Source: Nocardioides agri (lineage in GTDB: Bacteria > Actinomycetota > Actinomycetes > Propionibacteriales > Nocardioidaceae). From it: a stretch of 64,000 bases of DNA. How positions within the stretch are numbered: position 1 is the first letter of the stretch; every line of letters starts with the position of its first letter. The position numbers were made by a program, and so were the translations under genes. The stretch covers positions 62,001 to 126,000 of the forward strand of contig NZ_JACEIC010000001.1 of the NCBI RefSeq assembly GCF_013778305.1, in the 5' to 3' direction. The notes beneath the pieces were generated by a model, which worked only from the letters and a program-made list of their open reading frames with translations, ran no database searches and was not told the DNA's origin. Positions 34,674 through 42,093 of this stretch are shown piece after piece.

Positions 34674-34909
34674 CCACGCCCACCGGCATCAGCCGGCGGC
34701 TGCTCACCCTGCACCAGCTCGCCCGTCGAGCCGCAGACACCGCCGAGCTCGCCTACGCCGCCCACGACCGGGACCAGCAGGAGGACGCACTGCCGTACCT
34801 GGCCGACATCGCCGAGGAACAGACCCGTGAGCTTTACCTCCTCGCTCAGCACCTCCACAAGCTCGGTCTCCTCGACCACGCCGCCGGCTGGTCATCAGGG
34901 TCCGCATGA
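34670..34909 (+). CDS. Small helical protein, 79 aa
   Basis: A 79-residue all-helical protein (RRLLTLHQLARRAADTAELA, then QQEDALPYLADIAEEQTREL) without signal or membrane segment. Its ATG overlaps the primase stop and its stop region overlaps the HNH-terminase start (34906), so three genes are translationally coupled. Position just before terminase makes a small terminase or regulator of packaging conceivable, but the sequence shows no HTH. The function is unknown. Confidence 0.65.
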   Translation: MTTPTGISRRLLTLHQLARRAADTAELAYAAHDRDQQEDALPYLADIAEEQTRELYLLAQHLHKLGLLDHAAGWSSGSA

Positions 34910-36774
34910 CCATCGCCGGAAGTCCGCAACCATGGGGAGGCTCGCACTCCCGACGCATCCGCGCCTACTGGCAGACGCGGCTCCCCATGCCCTGCGGAGT
35001 CTGCGGCATCACCATCCGACCCGGGGACCTGTGGAACGTCGGCCACATCGAGTCCCGAGCCGCGAGGCCCGACCTCGTCTACGTCATCGCCAACACCCGA
35101 CCTGAGTGCCGACGTTGCTCCGACGCGGGCGGTCAACAAGGCGTCCGGGACAAGGCTCGCGCCGACACCCTGCGGCAGTACGGCCTCCCACCCGAGACGA
35201 CGACACCGCCGCGATCCGGAGGGCGCCGACCGGATTCTTGGGGGCCACCGTCTACGACGGCAGTCCCCGCAGTCTCGCGTCTCTCCGACCAGGAGACCGA
35301 AGGTCGTCGCATCCCTTGGGATGTGCTCGTCGACAGGCCCTGGTTGGTCGGGTTCGCGGAGGTTCCGGCGGAGTCGTCGGTGCCGCTGCTCATGTCCCCG
35401 CCGCATCCGTCGGCGACCGGCAGTTATGGGGAGCTGGCGGCGAAGTGGGCGGAGGCGGAGCTCGGTCTTCGGTTGCGGTGGTGGCAGCGGTTGGCGCTCC
35501 GCCGGCTGCTCGAGCACGACGCCGAGGGGTCGCTGTGCTGGACGACCGCGCTCGTCTCGACGCCGAGGCGTGCTGGGAAGTCGACGCTGCTGATGGTGCT
35601 CGCGCTGTGGCGGATTAGCCACGGCGACCTGTTCGGCGAGCCGGTGCAGTCGGCGATTCACTGCGCAGCGGACAAGCAGGCGGTCGCCGAGGTGATGCGC
35701 AAGAGTTTCGGGTGGGCGCAGACGAACGGGCACGCCGTGCGTCGCGCCAACGGACAGGAGGCGGTCGAGCTGACGACCGGCGGCCGCTGGCTGCTCCGGT
35801 CGACGTCCGCGGTCTACGGCTACGAGGTCGACCTCGGCATCGTGGACGAGGCATGGGCGGTCGACCCCGAGACGGTCGACGACGGACTCGAGCCCGGGCT
35901 CGCGCACCGACCGTCCCCACAACTGTTGGTCACCTCCACCGCACACCGGCGTGCGACGTCGCTGATGCGCCGCCGGCTGGCGGCCGCGACCGCGGGCATG
36001 GGTGAGGACACGTCCACGTTGGTGCTGCTGTGGGGCGCGCCCGCGGATGCGCCGCTCGGGGAGGTCGGGACCTGGCGCGCCGCGAGCCCGTTCTGGACCG
36101 TCCAGGTCGAGCGCCTCATCTCGGACCGGTGGGAGCGCGTGCAGCGCGGCGAAGCGGACCCGGCGGCCGACGACCCAGACCCTGTCGAGGGGTTCGCGGC
36201 GCAGTACCTGAACAGGTGGCCGCCGACCGACGCGGTCCCGGTGCGGCGCGAGGAGCCCGCGGTGCCGGCCGAGCTGTGGACCGGCGCGCTGACCGAGGAC
36301 GGAACCCCGTCCGGGCGACCGGCGGTCGCCGCGCTCGAATCGTGGTTCGCCGTCGGTCCGGCGCTGGCGGTTGCATGGGTCGACGAGGCCGGGCGAGCCG
36401 TGGTGTCCGCCCGCCAAGCCGACACACTCGCCGACGCCGCCGACCTCGTACGGACCGCAGGTGCTCCAGTGCTGCTCGTCGGGAAGTCGCTGACCGACGA
36501 CGCCGCCCTGACGACTCTCGCCGGGTCGGTCACCATCGAGCCGACGGGAGGGACGACCTGGAACGTCGTCTCGGAGCTGCGGCGGTACCTCGACGAGGGA
36601 CGCCTCCGGCACGACGGCTCCCCGCTGCTGGCCGACCAGGTCGCGGGGCTCGTCGTGGTCGACGCCGCAACTGGTCCACGACTACGACCCGGAGCGGTCG
36701 TCTCCGCGGTCAAGGCCGCCGTCTGGGCCGCCCGCCGAGCACTCGCGGCCACCGAGCCGCCGCGCATCTTCTAG
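34906..36774 (+). CDS. HNH endonuclease fused to terminase large subunit, 622 aa
   Basis: Residues 20-75 form an HNH nuclease zinc motif: C30-x2-C33 (CGVCG), H47 (VGHIESR), N63 and C68-x2-C71 (NTRPECRRC). After a Pro-rich linker, residues about 165-620 form a terminase large subunit with Walker A STPRRAGKST (about 218-227), Walker B LGIVDEAW (D314, E315) and a C-terminal RNase H-like nuclease domain (AVAWVDEAGRAVV). Terminases pump DNA into proheads, and phages usually encode HNH as a separate neighbour required for cleavage. The fusion reads through without a stop or frameshift. Confidence 0.8.
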   Translation: MTIAGSPQPWGGSHSRRIRAYWQTRLPMPCGVCGITIRPGDLWNVGHIESRAARPDLVYVIANTRPECRRCSDAGGQQGVRDKARADTLRQYGLPPETTTPPRSGGRRPDSWGPPSTTAVPAVSRLSDQETEGRRIPWDVLVDRPWLVGFAEVPAESSVPLLMSPPHPSATGSYGELAAKWAEAELGLRLRWWQRLALRRLLEHDAEGSLCWTTALVSTPRRAGKSTLLMVLALWRISHGDLFGEPVQSAIHCAADKQAVAEVMRKSFGWAQTNGHAVRRANGQEAVELTTGGRWLLRSTSAVYGYEVDLGIVDEAWAVDPETVDDGLEPGLAHRPSPQLLVTSTAHRRATSLMRRRLAAATAGMGEDTSTLVLLWGAPADAPLGEVGTWRAASPFWTVQVERLISDRWERVQRGEADPAADDPDPVEGFAAQYLNRWPPTDAVPVRREEPAVPAELWTGALTEDGTPSGRPAVAALESWFAVGPALAVAWVDEAGRAVVSARQADTLADAADLVRTAGAPVLLVGKSLTDDAALTTLAGSVTIEPTGGTTWNVVSELRRYLDEGRLRHDGSPLLADQVAGLVVVDAATGPRLRPGAVVSAVKAAVWAARRALAATEPPRIF

Positions 36775-36799
36775 TTCCAACACACAAAGGAGAACCACC

Positions 36800-37624
36800 A
36801 TGAGCATGACGGGACTGCCCCCCGCCCCCGGCTTCATGGCCGCACCCGCGGTCCCGCTGCGACCCGCCAACCTCCCCGACGCCGCGTACGTCGCCGCCAT
36901 CGCCGGCGCCGACCTCGCCGAACCCCTGACCCGGATCAACGCCGCCTACGCGGCGGCTTCGACTGCCGTCGTCGCGCTCGACGCCGCACGCCCCGGCGGC
37001 AACCGGTTCACCGCGGAGCTCGCCGCGGACGTCGCCGACCGGGTCGCGGGCAGGACTGCTAAGACCCTCCGCGTCGACCGGCTCGTCGAAGGCGACCGCG
37101 AACGGTGGGCAGAGACGGCGATCGCCTGCAAGGCCGCGCCGGCCATCCAGCGCGCCGAGCTCGCGAACCTCGACAAGACCGCCATCGGCAAGGCTGCCCG
37201 GAAGGCAGCGGACCAGGCCGCCGCCGAATGGGCTGCCGCCGCTGCGTCGGGGTGGATCGAACGCGCCGACCACCTCGTCGCATGGACCCACCGACGCGCC
37301 GGCGAGGAGGCACTCGGAACGTACGGAGCGGCGTCGCGACTCTGGGAATGGTGCACCGGCGCGCCGGGACGCACGCCGCCCACTGTCCGGCTTCAGATCC
37401 CCGACGTAGACGCCCTGCCGCCGATCCCCACCGCCCGCGGCCAATGGCTCGCCCTCGAACGCCTCTTGCGCCCGACCACCTGGCTCAACCTTCCAACCGA
37501 GGGCATTGTCTGGCCCGACGACGCCCCCGACATCGCCCAGGCGCTCCCCGAGACAGGGCGACAGTTCGCCGACCTCGCGAACCACGGATCGTGGCCGGTG
37601 GTCCCCGAACCGCAGGGAAGGTAG
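36800..37624 (+). CDS. Hypothetical Ala-rich protein, 274 aa
   Basis: A soluble Ala/Asp/Arg-rich protein, largely helical (LTRINAAYAAASTAVVALDA; IGKAARKAADQAAAEWAAAA) with Pro-rich ends (MTGLPPAPGFMAAPAVPLRP). It lies between terminase and the protease-like gene, the place where phages carry the portal, but it shows no portal pattern and is too short. It could be a packaging accessory, scaffold or unrelated cargo. SD AAAGGAG precedes ATG 36800. The family is unknown. Confidence 0.65.
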   Translation: MSMTGLPPAPGFMAAPAVPLRPANLPDAAYVAAIAGADLAEPLTRINAAYAAASTAVVALDAARPGGNRFTAELAADVADRVAGRTAKTLRVDRLVEGDRERWAETAIACKAAPAIQRAELANLDKTAIGKAARKAADQAAAEWAAAAASGWIERADHLVAWTHRRAGEEALGTYGAASRLWEWCTGAPGRTPPTVRLQIPDVDALPPIPTARGQWLALERLLRPTTWLNLPTEGIVWPDDAPDIAQALPETGRQFADLANHGSWPVVPEPQGR

Positions 37625-37633
37625 ACGATCAGG

Positions 37634-38050
37634 ATGCTGATGGGTGTCATCCCGCTCGGCGGGCACGTCGAGCTCCGAGGAGGGCGGCTGCTAGAGATCG
37701 TCCCCGAGACCCTCGAGGACTTCCTCGACGACGGTCCGAGCGGTACGACGCCTGTCCTCCTCGAACACGACCCGACCCGACCGCTCGGCTGGGTCACCAA
37801 CGTCCGCACCAAGCATCATCGGCTGCTGGTCTACGGCGACCTGGACACGGCCTACCCGTACGCGAAGGCCGCCGAGCGGCTCATCCGCTCGCGCACCATG
37901 TACGGCTTGTCGCCGATGGTGATGACGCAGAACGCCGACCGTCTGTACGCGCCGACCGGCGCGTGGGGGCGCGGACTCGTAGCGTCGGTCCCGGAGGTGT
38001 CCCTGGTCTGGCGGCCCCGAATCATTGGTGCGGCGTGGCACCTAGGCTGA
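37634..38050 (+). CDS. Prohead-protease-like protein (HK97/S78 type), 138 aa
   Basis: The pattern VLLEHDPTRPLGWVTNVR (H45), LLVYGDLD, a Ser in MYGLSPMVM (S93) and VPEVSLVWRP follows the His...Ser...EVSL order of HK97-type prohead proteases, which cut scaffold regions of the capsid during maturation. At 138 residues it stops soon after the EVSLV strand and is shorter than typical enzymes (about 180-220), so it may be truncated. No capsid gene follows; the restriction-methylation gene begins on the opposite strand 2 bases later. Confidence 0.65.
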   Translation: MLMGVIPLGGHVELRGGRLLEIVPETLEDFLDDGPSGTTPVLLEHDPTRPLGWVTNVRTKHHRLLVYGDLDTAYPYAKAAERLIRSRTMYGLSPMVMTQNADRLYAPTGAWGRGLVASVPEVSLVWRPRIIGAAWHLG

Positions 38051-38052
38051 TG

Positions 38053-40374
38053 TCACTTGAGCAGCCCGTAGTGCCAGAGCTTGGGGGCGATCACGTCGGC
38101 GTGGTACCGAGCCACAAGCGCCTTCAGCGTCTTCAGTTCGCCGTTGAGGATGGGGTAGTCGTAGACCGTGGTCGGCTTTCCGCCCACTACGACCCGCTTT
38201 GACGTGTTCAGATCTGCGGCGATCTGAAACGGGCCGTAGCTTCGGGTCGGCGTGTAGTTGGCAGTCTGCTTCGCCGCGTCCAGCACCTTCGCCCACTGCT
38301 TAAGCAGCGTTTCTTCCACGGCCGTCAGTGAGTAGTTGTCCAGGTCCTTCTGCGCCACGGTGTCGCCGTCAAAGCACAACTCGTTGCGGTAATCGCGGCC
38401 GTCCGAGCCCAGGAACGAACGGCACTTGTTGTGGTACGCCAGGCACGTATAGATCAGGCAGGACTTCAAGAAGTCGGGGTCGCTGGAGAAGTTGTCACCG
38501 TTGTCGGCGGAGCGGTTCACCACGCCACGAATCCAGAACCGCCCCTCGGACGGGTAGCGGCCCACGACGAAGAGCGGCAACTTCGTCTGGTAGTTGTCGC
38601 TGCGGAGCGGGAAACCGTTCGTGGCACTGAAGACGGACACTCGGGTGAGCACCGTTCGCAGGTCGGTGTTCTCGAAGCCGGCCGCGTCCGCGACCAGGTA
38701 GCCGATGATGTCCGGCCCCCACAACGCCGACTTCGCGTAGCGCTTGCGCGACGTTTCGACGCCGTTCGGCTCGCATACGATGCCGGGCTCGTCTGTCGGC
38801 AGAGACCGGGTGTCGTAGAGCGACGAGAGCAACTTGTGCGTCGTGCGGACGACGATGTTCCCAGGCCCGGGGTTCTCCTTGTGCGCCGCGCCCTTCACGA
38901 GAGCACCCGTCTTGCGGTTGATGTCGAAAGGCGCCAATGGGTAGCTGTTCCGGCGTCGCTTCGGGTCCTCGTTCGACCACAGGATCACGCTCACACCTGC
39001 GTCCTTGCGGGCGTGGAAATGGCGGCGATTGAAGAGGAACCCTCGGACGAAGGTCTTGTTCACGAGGCCCTGCGACTTGAAGTACTTGGTCGGCGAAAAG
39101 AGGACGTAGGAGTCCGTCGGCTGTCGCAGGTAGTAGCGGAATCCAGACCAGATGAAGAGGTTGGTCAGTTCCCGCAGGGCGCGGTTGTTGGCGTTCTTCG
39201 TCGACTTGCCCCACTCCGCTTCCATGCGCTTTCGCACCCAGGAGTCCTTCCAGCCGAAGGACTCGCGGCCCGCGAACTTCTGAGACTCCATTCCGGCGAC
39301 GTCCGCGTACGGCGGGTTCTCGAAGAGAATGATCGTGCACTCGGGGTTGTCGAGGTACTGCTGGATCACGTTCGGAACGCGGACGCCCTGCTTATTCAGT
39401 CCGCCCAGCACGAAGCGGTCTGACAGTGCATCTCCATTGAGAAGGAAGCCCCTCTTCGGGTCGCCGGCCTTAAAGGTCGGCGGGATGACGGCTCGCACCT
39501 GCTGGCCGAACTCCCGGGCCAGTTCCAAGTACTCGAACTCCTCGTATGTGTTCACGATGACGTGGGAGAGCTCGTCCTCCGTAAGGAAGCGCTGCAGGTT
39601 CCCGGTCCCGGCACAACGGTCGATGATCACGTAGTCGTTCCCTGCGGGAACGCGCCGGATGGCCTCGCGAAGCAGTTCGTGTGACTTCTTGACGTACGGC
39701 TCGGGGGTGTAGAACGCGCCCAGCTCGATCTTCTTCAACTTGTCGTTGAGCCGATCGAGGATGTAGCTGAACTCGGCGTACGAGTCGCCTGGGTAAGGGT
39801 GGATCAGGCCCTTGAACTGACGCGGGTCTTTCAACTCGCCGAGCGGTCCCTTGGCCGGGTCGTTGTTGAGGAACGCCGCTTTGTCGGAGCCTCGGACCTC
39901 GCGGTAGAAGCGTTCTGCCCACGCGACCACGCAGTCCTCGGTGATGCGGATCGGAATGAAGCACTCCTCCTTGAGGAGGTCGACGATCGCCTGCGCACCT
40001 GTGTCCAGGTAGTCCTTGATGACGACCGGCTTCCCCTTGGCCCGGAAGCCCTTGTTGTCCCTGCTGGCCGCCGTCGTGTACGGCTGATGAAGCTCCTCGA
40101 CGTAGTCGTTGGAGTCGAACTTGTAGACGGTCAGGGCGTTGAGGTCGACCAGGAGGATGTTCGCGGGGACGTTGTGGCCATTGATCCGCAGTCGCGACAG
40201 GTACTTGATGGCCTGGAACAACACTTGGTTGACGTCGGCGATCGAGGTCTTGAACTCCAGCAGGTTCCCGTTATGGACGCCGTCGGTGTGGAGAACGATC
40301 GCCGTGGCAGGGATCTTGAACTCCTTGAAGAAGTCCGCCTGTCCCTCGGCTTCGTTGGCGTACTCCTGGATCAT
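38053..40374 (-). CDS. Type IIG-like restriction-methyltransferase, 773 aa
   Basis: A single-chain R-M enzyme. The N-terminus has D31-x8-E40-x-K42 (LHTDGVHNGNLLEFK), a PD-(D/E)xK-type nuclease site. The central N6-adenine methylase has GAFYTPEPYVKKS (219-231), SAM motif DRCAGTGN (252-259) and catalytic NPPY (353-356). The C-terminal 300 residues are probably target recognition. Its base composition is visibly lower in GC than all neighbours, with many A/T third positions, indicating separate acquisition. It would cut unmodified DNA such as phage genomes. It stands alone at the rnpB end of the element; a methylase-only defence protein is the alternative. Confidence 0.8.
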   Translation of the reverse strand: MIQEYANEAEGQADFFKEFKIPATAIVLHTDGVHNGNLLEFKTSIADVNQVLFQAIKYLSRLRINGHNVPANILLVDLNALTVYKFDSNDYVEELHQPYTTAASRDNKGFRAKGKPVVIKDYLDTGAQAIVDLLKEECFIPIRITEDCVVAWAERFYREVRGSDKAAFLNNDPAKGPLGELKDPRQFKGLIHPYPGDSYAEFSYILDRLNDKLKKIELGAFYTPEPYVKKSHELLREAIRRVPAGNDYVIIDRCAGTGNLQRFLTEDELSHVIVNTYEEFEYLELAREFGQQVRAVIPPTFKAGDPKRGFLLNGDALSDRFVLGGLNKQGVRVPNVIQQYLDNPECTIILFENPPYADVAGMESQKFAGRESFGWKDSWVRKRMEAEWGKSTKNANNRALRELTNLFIWSGFRYYLRQPTDSYVLFSPTKYFKSQGLVNKTFVRGFLFNRRHFHARKDAGVSVILWSNEDPKRRRNSYPLAPFDINRKTGALVKGAAHKENPGPGNIVVRTTHKLLSSLYDTRSLPTDEPGIVCEPNGVETSRKRYAKSALWGPDIIGYLVADAAGFENTDLRTVLTRVSVFSATNGFPLRSDNYQTKLPLFVVGRYPSEGRFWIRGVVNRSADNGDNFSSDPDFLKSCLIYTCLAYHNKCRSFLGSDGRDYRNELCFDGDTVAQKDLDNYSLTAVEETLLKQWAKVLDAAKQTANYTPTRSYGPFQIAADLNTSKRVVVGGKPTTVYDYPILNGELKTLKALVARYHADVIAPKLWHYGLLK

Positions 40375-40527
40375 TCGCTGCCCTTCGACGTCGTACCCGG
40401 CTGACGCCCGATCTTGTCACCTAGAGCCTGTTGCGTCCTGTCATTGACACCCGCGCCGGACACACAACCGTCACGGATCGCGGCTGCCGAGCGATCACCT
40501 GCGGATGGACCACGACGGCACGGGACG

Positions 40528-40559
40528 TGTGCACATCTTGTGCACACGATTTGTGCACA
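40528..40559. repeat. TGTGCACA cluster, right end
   Basis: TGTGCACA (40528-40535), TTGTGCACA (40538-40546) and TTGTGCACA (40551-40559; starts 13 bases apart) match the motifs at 30277-30295 near the left end. Recurrence at both element ends suggests binding by integrase, an excisionase or the XRE protein. Confidence 0.5.
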
Positions 40560-40617
40560 AGACACTCAATAGCCCCCATCTGCCGTCATCATCACTCGGT
40601 CGTCGAGGCGGCATTAC

Positions 40618-40650
40618 CGCAGGTCAGAGGGGGTTTTCGCAGGTCAGAGG
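40618..40650 (+). other. Two tandem putative integrase arm sites, right end
   Basis: CGCAGGTCAGAGG occurs at 40618-40630 and 40638-40650, a 20-base period (about two helical turns). The second ends 12 bases before attR. An inverted copy lies near attL. This matches the arm-site arrangement of tyrosine integrase attachment regions. Confidence 0.6.
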
Positions 40651-40660
40651 GCCGAGGGGC

Positions 40661-41063
40661 GGATGGGCTGGCCTGTAGGCCGGGTTCTGTACGCCGAAGC
40701 GTGGCGACCATCCATCTACGACGACCGTTGCCGGCCGCCTCCAGCGGTCTACCCGCGCACTCGGGCGGGCCGCCCTCAGTCGTGCGCGCGTCCGGGGCCC
40801 GAGGGCTCCGGACTTCTTGACCTTGCTCCAGGTGGGGTTTGCCGAGCCGGCCGGGTCGCCCCGGTCGCTGGTGGTCCCTTACACCACCGTTTCACCCTTA
40901 CCTGCCCTGCCGCCGAAGCAGCCGGGCAGGCGGTCTGTTCTCTGTGGCACTTTCCCGCGGGTCACCCCGGGTGGGCGTTACCCACCACCCTGCCCTGTGG
41001 AGCCCGGACCTTCCTCGGCACCTCCCTCTCGGGCGGTGACGCGGTCGCCCGGCCAGCCCATCC
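40661..41063 (-). ncRNA. rnpB: RNase P RNA (rnpB), bacterial type A
   Basis: On the minus strand the gene shows the conserved RNase P elements: P1 5' strand GGATGGGCTGGCC (near 41063), GAGGAAGGTCCGGGCTCC then ACAGGGCAGGGTG (around 41020-40985), ACAGAGAACAGACCGCC, ACGGTGGT... in the centre, and the 3' end ACAGAACCCGGCCTACAGG followed by the P1 partner GGCCAGCCCATCC. The 13-base P1 stem pairs perfectly. It is the catalytic RNA that removes 5' leaders of pre-tRNAs. Ends are set by P1 and may be off by a few bases. It is the integration target of the neighbouring element. Confidence 0.95.
40663..40684. repeat. attR: 22-base 3' end of rnpB
   Basis: This is the second copy of the 22-base direct repeat; on the minus strand it is the end of the RNase P RNA, including the 3' strand of the P1 stem. 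Because rnpB to its right is full length, the element restored the RNA's 3' end on integration. Confidence 0.85.
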
Positions 41064-41104
41064 GCGTGAAAAGGATAGGGCAGAGGGGGCGATGCCGGGA
41101 CGAC

Positions 41105-41110
41105 TAGCCT
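41105..41110 (+). promoter_or_regulatory. Putative leaderless -10 box (TAGCCT)
   Basis: TAGCCT ends 6 bases before GTG 41117 of the acetyltransferase gene. Confidence 0.5.
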
Positions 41111-41116
41111 GGCGAC

Positions 41117-41665
41117 GTGCTGGCGGAGGGGTACGAGATCAGGCCGATGCGGGCGGGGGACGCGCCGGCGTTCGCGGTCGCCTACCGGCGCAACCGGGCG
41201 CACCTGGAGCCGTGGGACCCGGACCGTCCGGAGTTCTTCTGGACCGACGAGGGCCAGGTGGAGAACGTCGCGAGCGGGCTCCGCGCGGCCGAGGAGGGTC
41301 GCACCTTCACCTACGTCGCCTGGTACGGCGACCAGGTGGTCGGCCGGGCGATGCTGACCAACATCGTGCGCGGTCCGCTGCAGAGCGGGACCGTCGGCTA
41401 CTGGGTCGACCACGAGCACACGGGCAAGGGGCTGGCGACCGCGCTCACCGAGCACGTCGCGGTCGAAGCCCTCGGCCTGGGGCTGCACCGGCTCGAGGCG
41501 GGCACAATGGTCGAGAACGTCGCCTCGCAGAGGGTGCTCAAGCGGGCGGGGTTCACGGAGTACGGCACCGCGGAGAGGTTCCTCTTCGTGCGCGGCGAGT
41601 GGCGCGACCACGTGCTCTTCCAGCGCATCCTGCACGACGACCCGCCGGGGAATCCCGGCGCCTGA
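41117..41665 (+). CDS. GNAT acetyltransferase, RimJ/RimL-like, 182 aa
   Basis: A complete GNAT fold: EIRPMRAGDAPAFAVAY start, a central GTVGYWVDHEHTGKGLATAL with the acetyl-CoA loop (H-x-G-K-G-x-A), and NVASQRVLKRAGFTEYG, typical of RimJ/RimL-type N-terminal amine acetyltransferases of ribosomal proteins or small amines. GTG 41117 is supported by the leaderless -10 box. It begins an apparent pair with the TPR gene 17 bases later. The substrate is unknown. Confidence 0.87.
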   Translation: MLAEGYEIRPMRAGDAPAFAVAYRRNRAHLEPWDPDRPEFFWTDEGQVENVASGLRAAEEGRTFTYVAWYGDQVVGRAMLTNIVRGPLQSGTVGYWVDHEHTGKGLATALTEHVAVEALGLGLHRLEAGTMVENVASQRVLKRAGFTEYGTAERFLFVRGEWRDHVLFQRILHDDPPGNPGA

Positions 41666-41682
41666 AGGGCGGTTGAGGGGAC

Positions 41683-42093
41683 ATGAACGACGACATGCTG
41701 CCGGTGCCGCGGGTCGTCTTCCCGGACCAGGCGGCCCCCGAGTCGGCCTACCGCACCGCCTACGACCTCCTCTCTCGACGGGCGCCGAAGGAGGCGCTCG
41801 AGGTGCTGGAGCCGGCGCTCGCCGACGAGCCCGACAACACCGGCCTGCTCGCGCTGCGCGCCTGGGCCTACCTGATCCGGGCCCAGCTCCAGCGCGCCGA
41901 GGCGGACCTGGAGCACCTGGTCGAGGAGAACCCGGCCGACGACTGGGCCCAGCACGCGCTCGGCCGCTGCCTCGAGCGGCAGAGCCGGTTCGAGGAGGCG
42001 CTGCCGCACCTCCGGCTGGCGGCCGCGATGAGCGGCGACCCGGACCACGGGCTCGCCGTGCTGCGGGTCGAGGAGCACCTCAACAGGTCGTGA
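41683..42093 (+). CDS. Tetratricopeptide-repeat protein, 136 aa
   Basis: About two to three TPR units are visible ([60 protein letters not shown]). Such short TPR proteins act as adaptors; no partner is evident. ATG 41683 has SD GAGGGG upstream. Its last 14 bases overlap the convergent methionine aminopeptidase gene end. Confidence 0.82.
   Translation: MNDDMLPVPRVVFPDQAAPESAYRTAYDLLSRRAPKEALEVLEPALADEPDNTGLLALRAWAYLIRAQLQRAEADLEHLVEENPADDWAQHALGRCLERQSRFEEALPHLRLAAAMSGDPDHGLAVLRVEEHLNRS

Larger units (their letters stand above)
40375..40660. other. Right-end intergenic region of the rnpB element
   Basis: These 286 bases between the R-M gene start and rnpB hold no credible gene. They contain the TGTGCACA cluster (40528-40559) and two CGCAGGTCAGAGG copies (40618-40650), both also found at the left end, and must include the promoter of the R-M gene near 40375-40440, which I cannot pin down. 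Confidence 0.6.
30181..40684. mobile_element. rnpB-integrated element, phage-satellite-like, 10.5 kb
   Basis: The element is bounded by identical 22-base direct repeats (30181-30202 and 40663-40684), the right copy being the 3' end of rnpB. Inside are a tyrosine integrase next to the left end, a coupled XRE regulator, a divergent run starting with an AlpA-like protein, a primase-polymerase/helicase, HNH-terminase and a prohead-protease-like gene, then an oppositely oriented restriction-methylation gene. Putative arm-type repeats lie at both ends. This is the gene order of PICI-like phage satellites; no portal, capsid, tail or lysis genes are recognised. A decayed prophage is the alternative. 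Confidence 0.85.

Noticed and set aside
36800-37624. Phage portal protein
   Set aside because: The position fits, but the 274-residue Ala-rich helical sequence shows no portal pattern and is much shorter than portals (about 400-500 residues).
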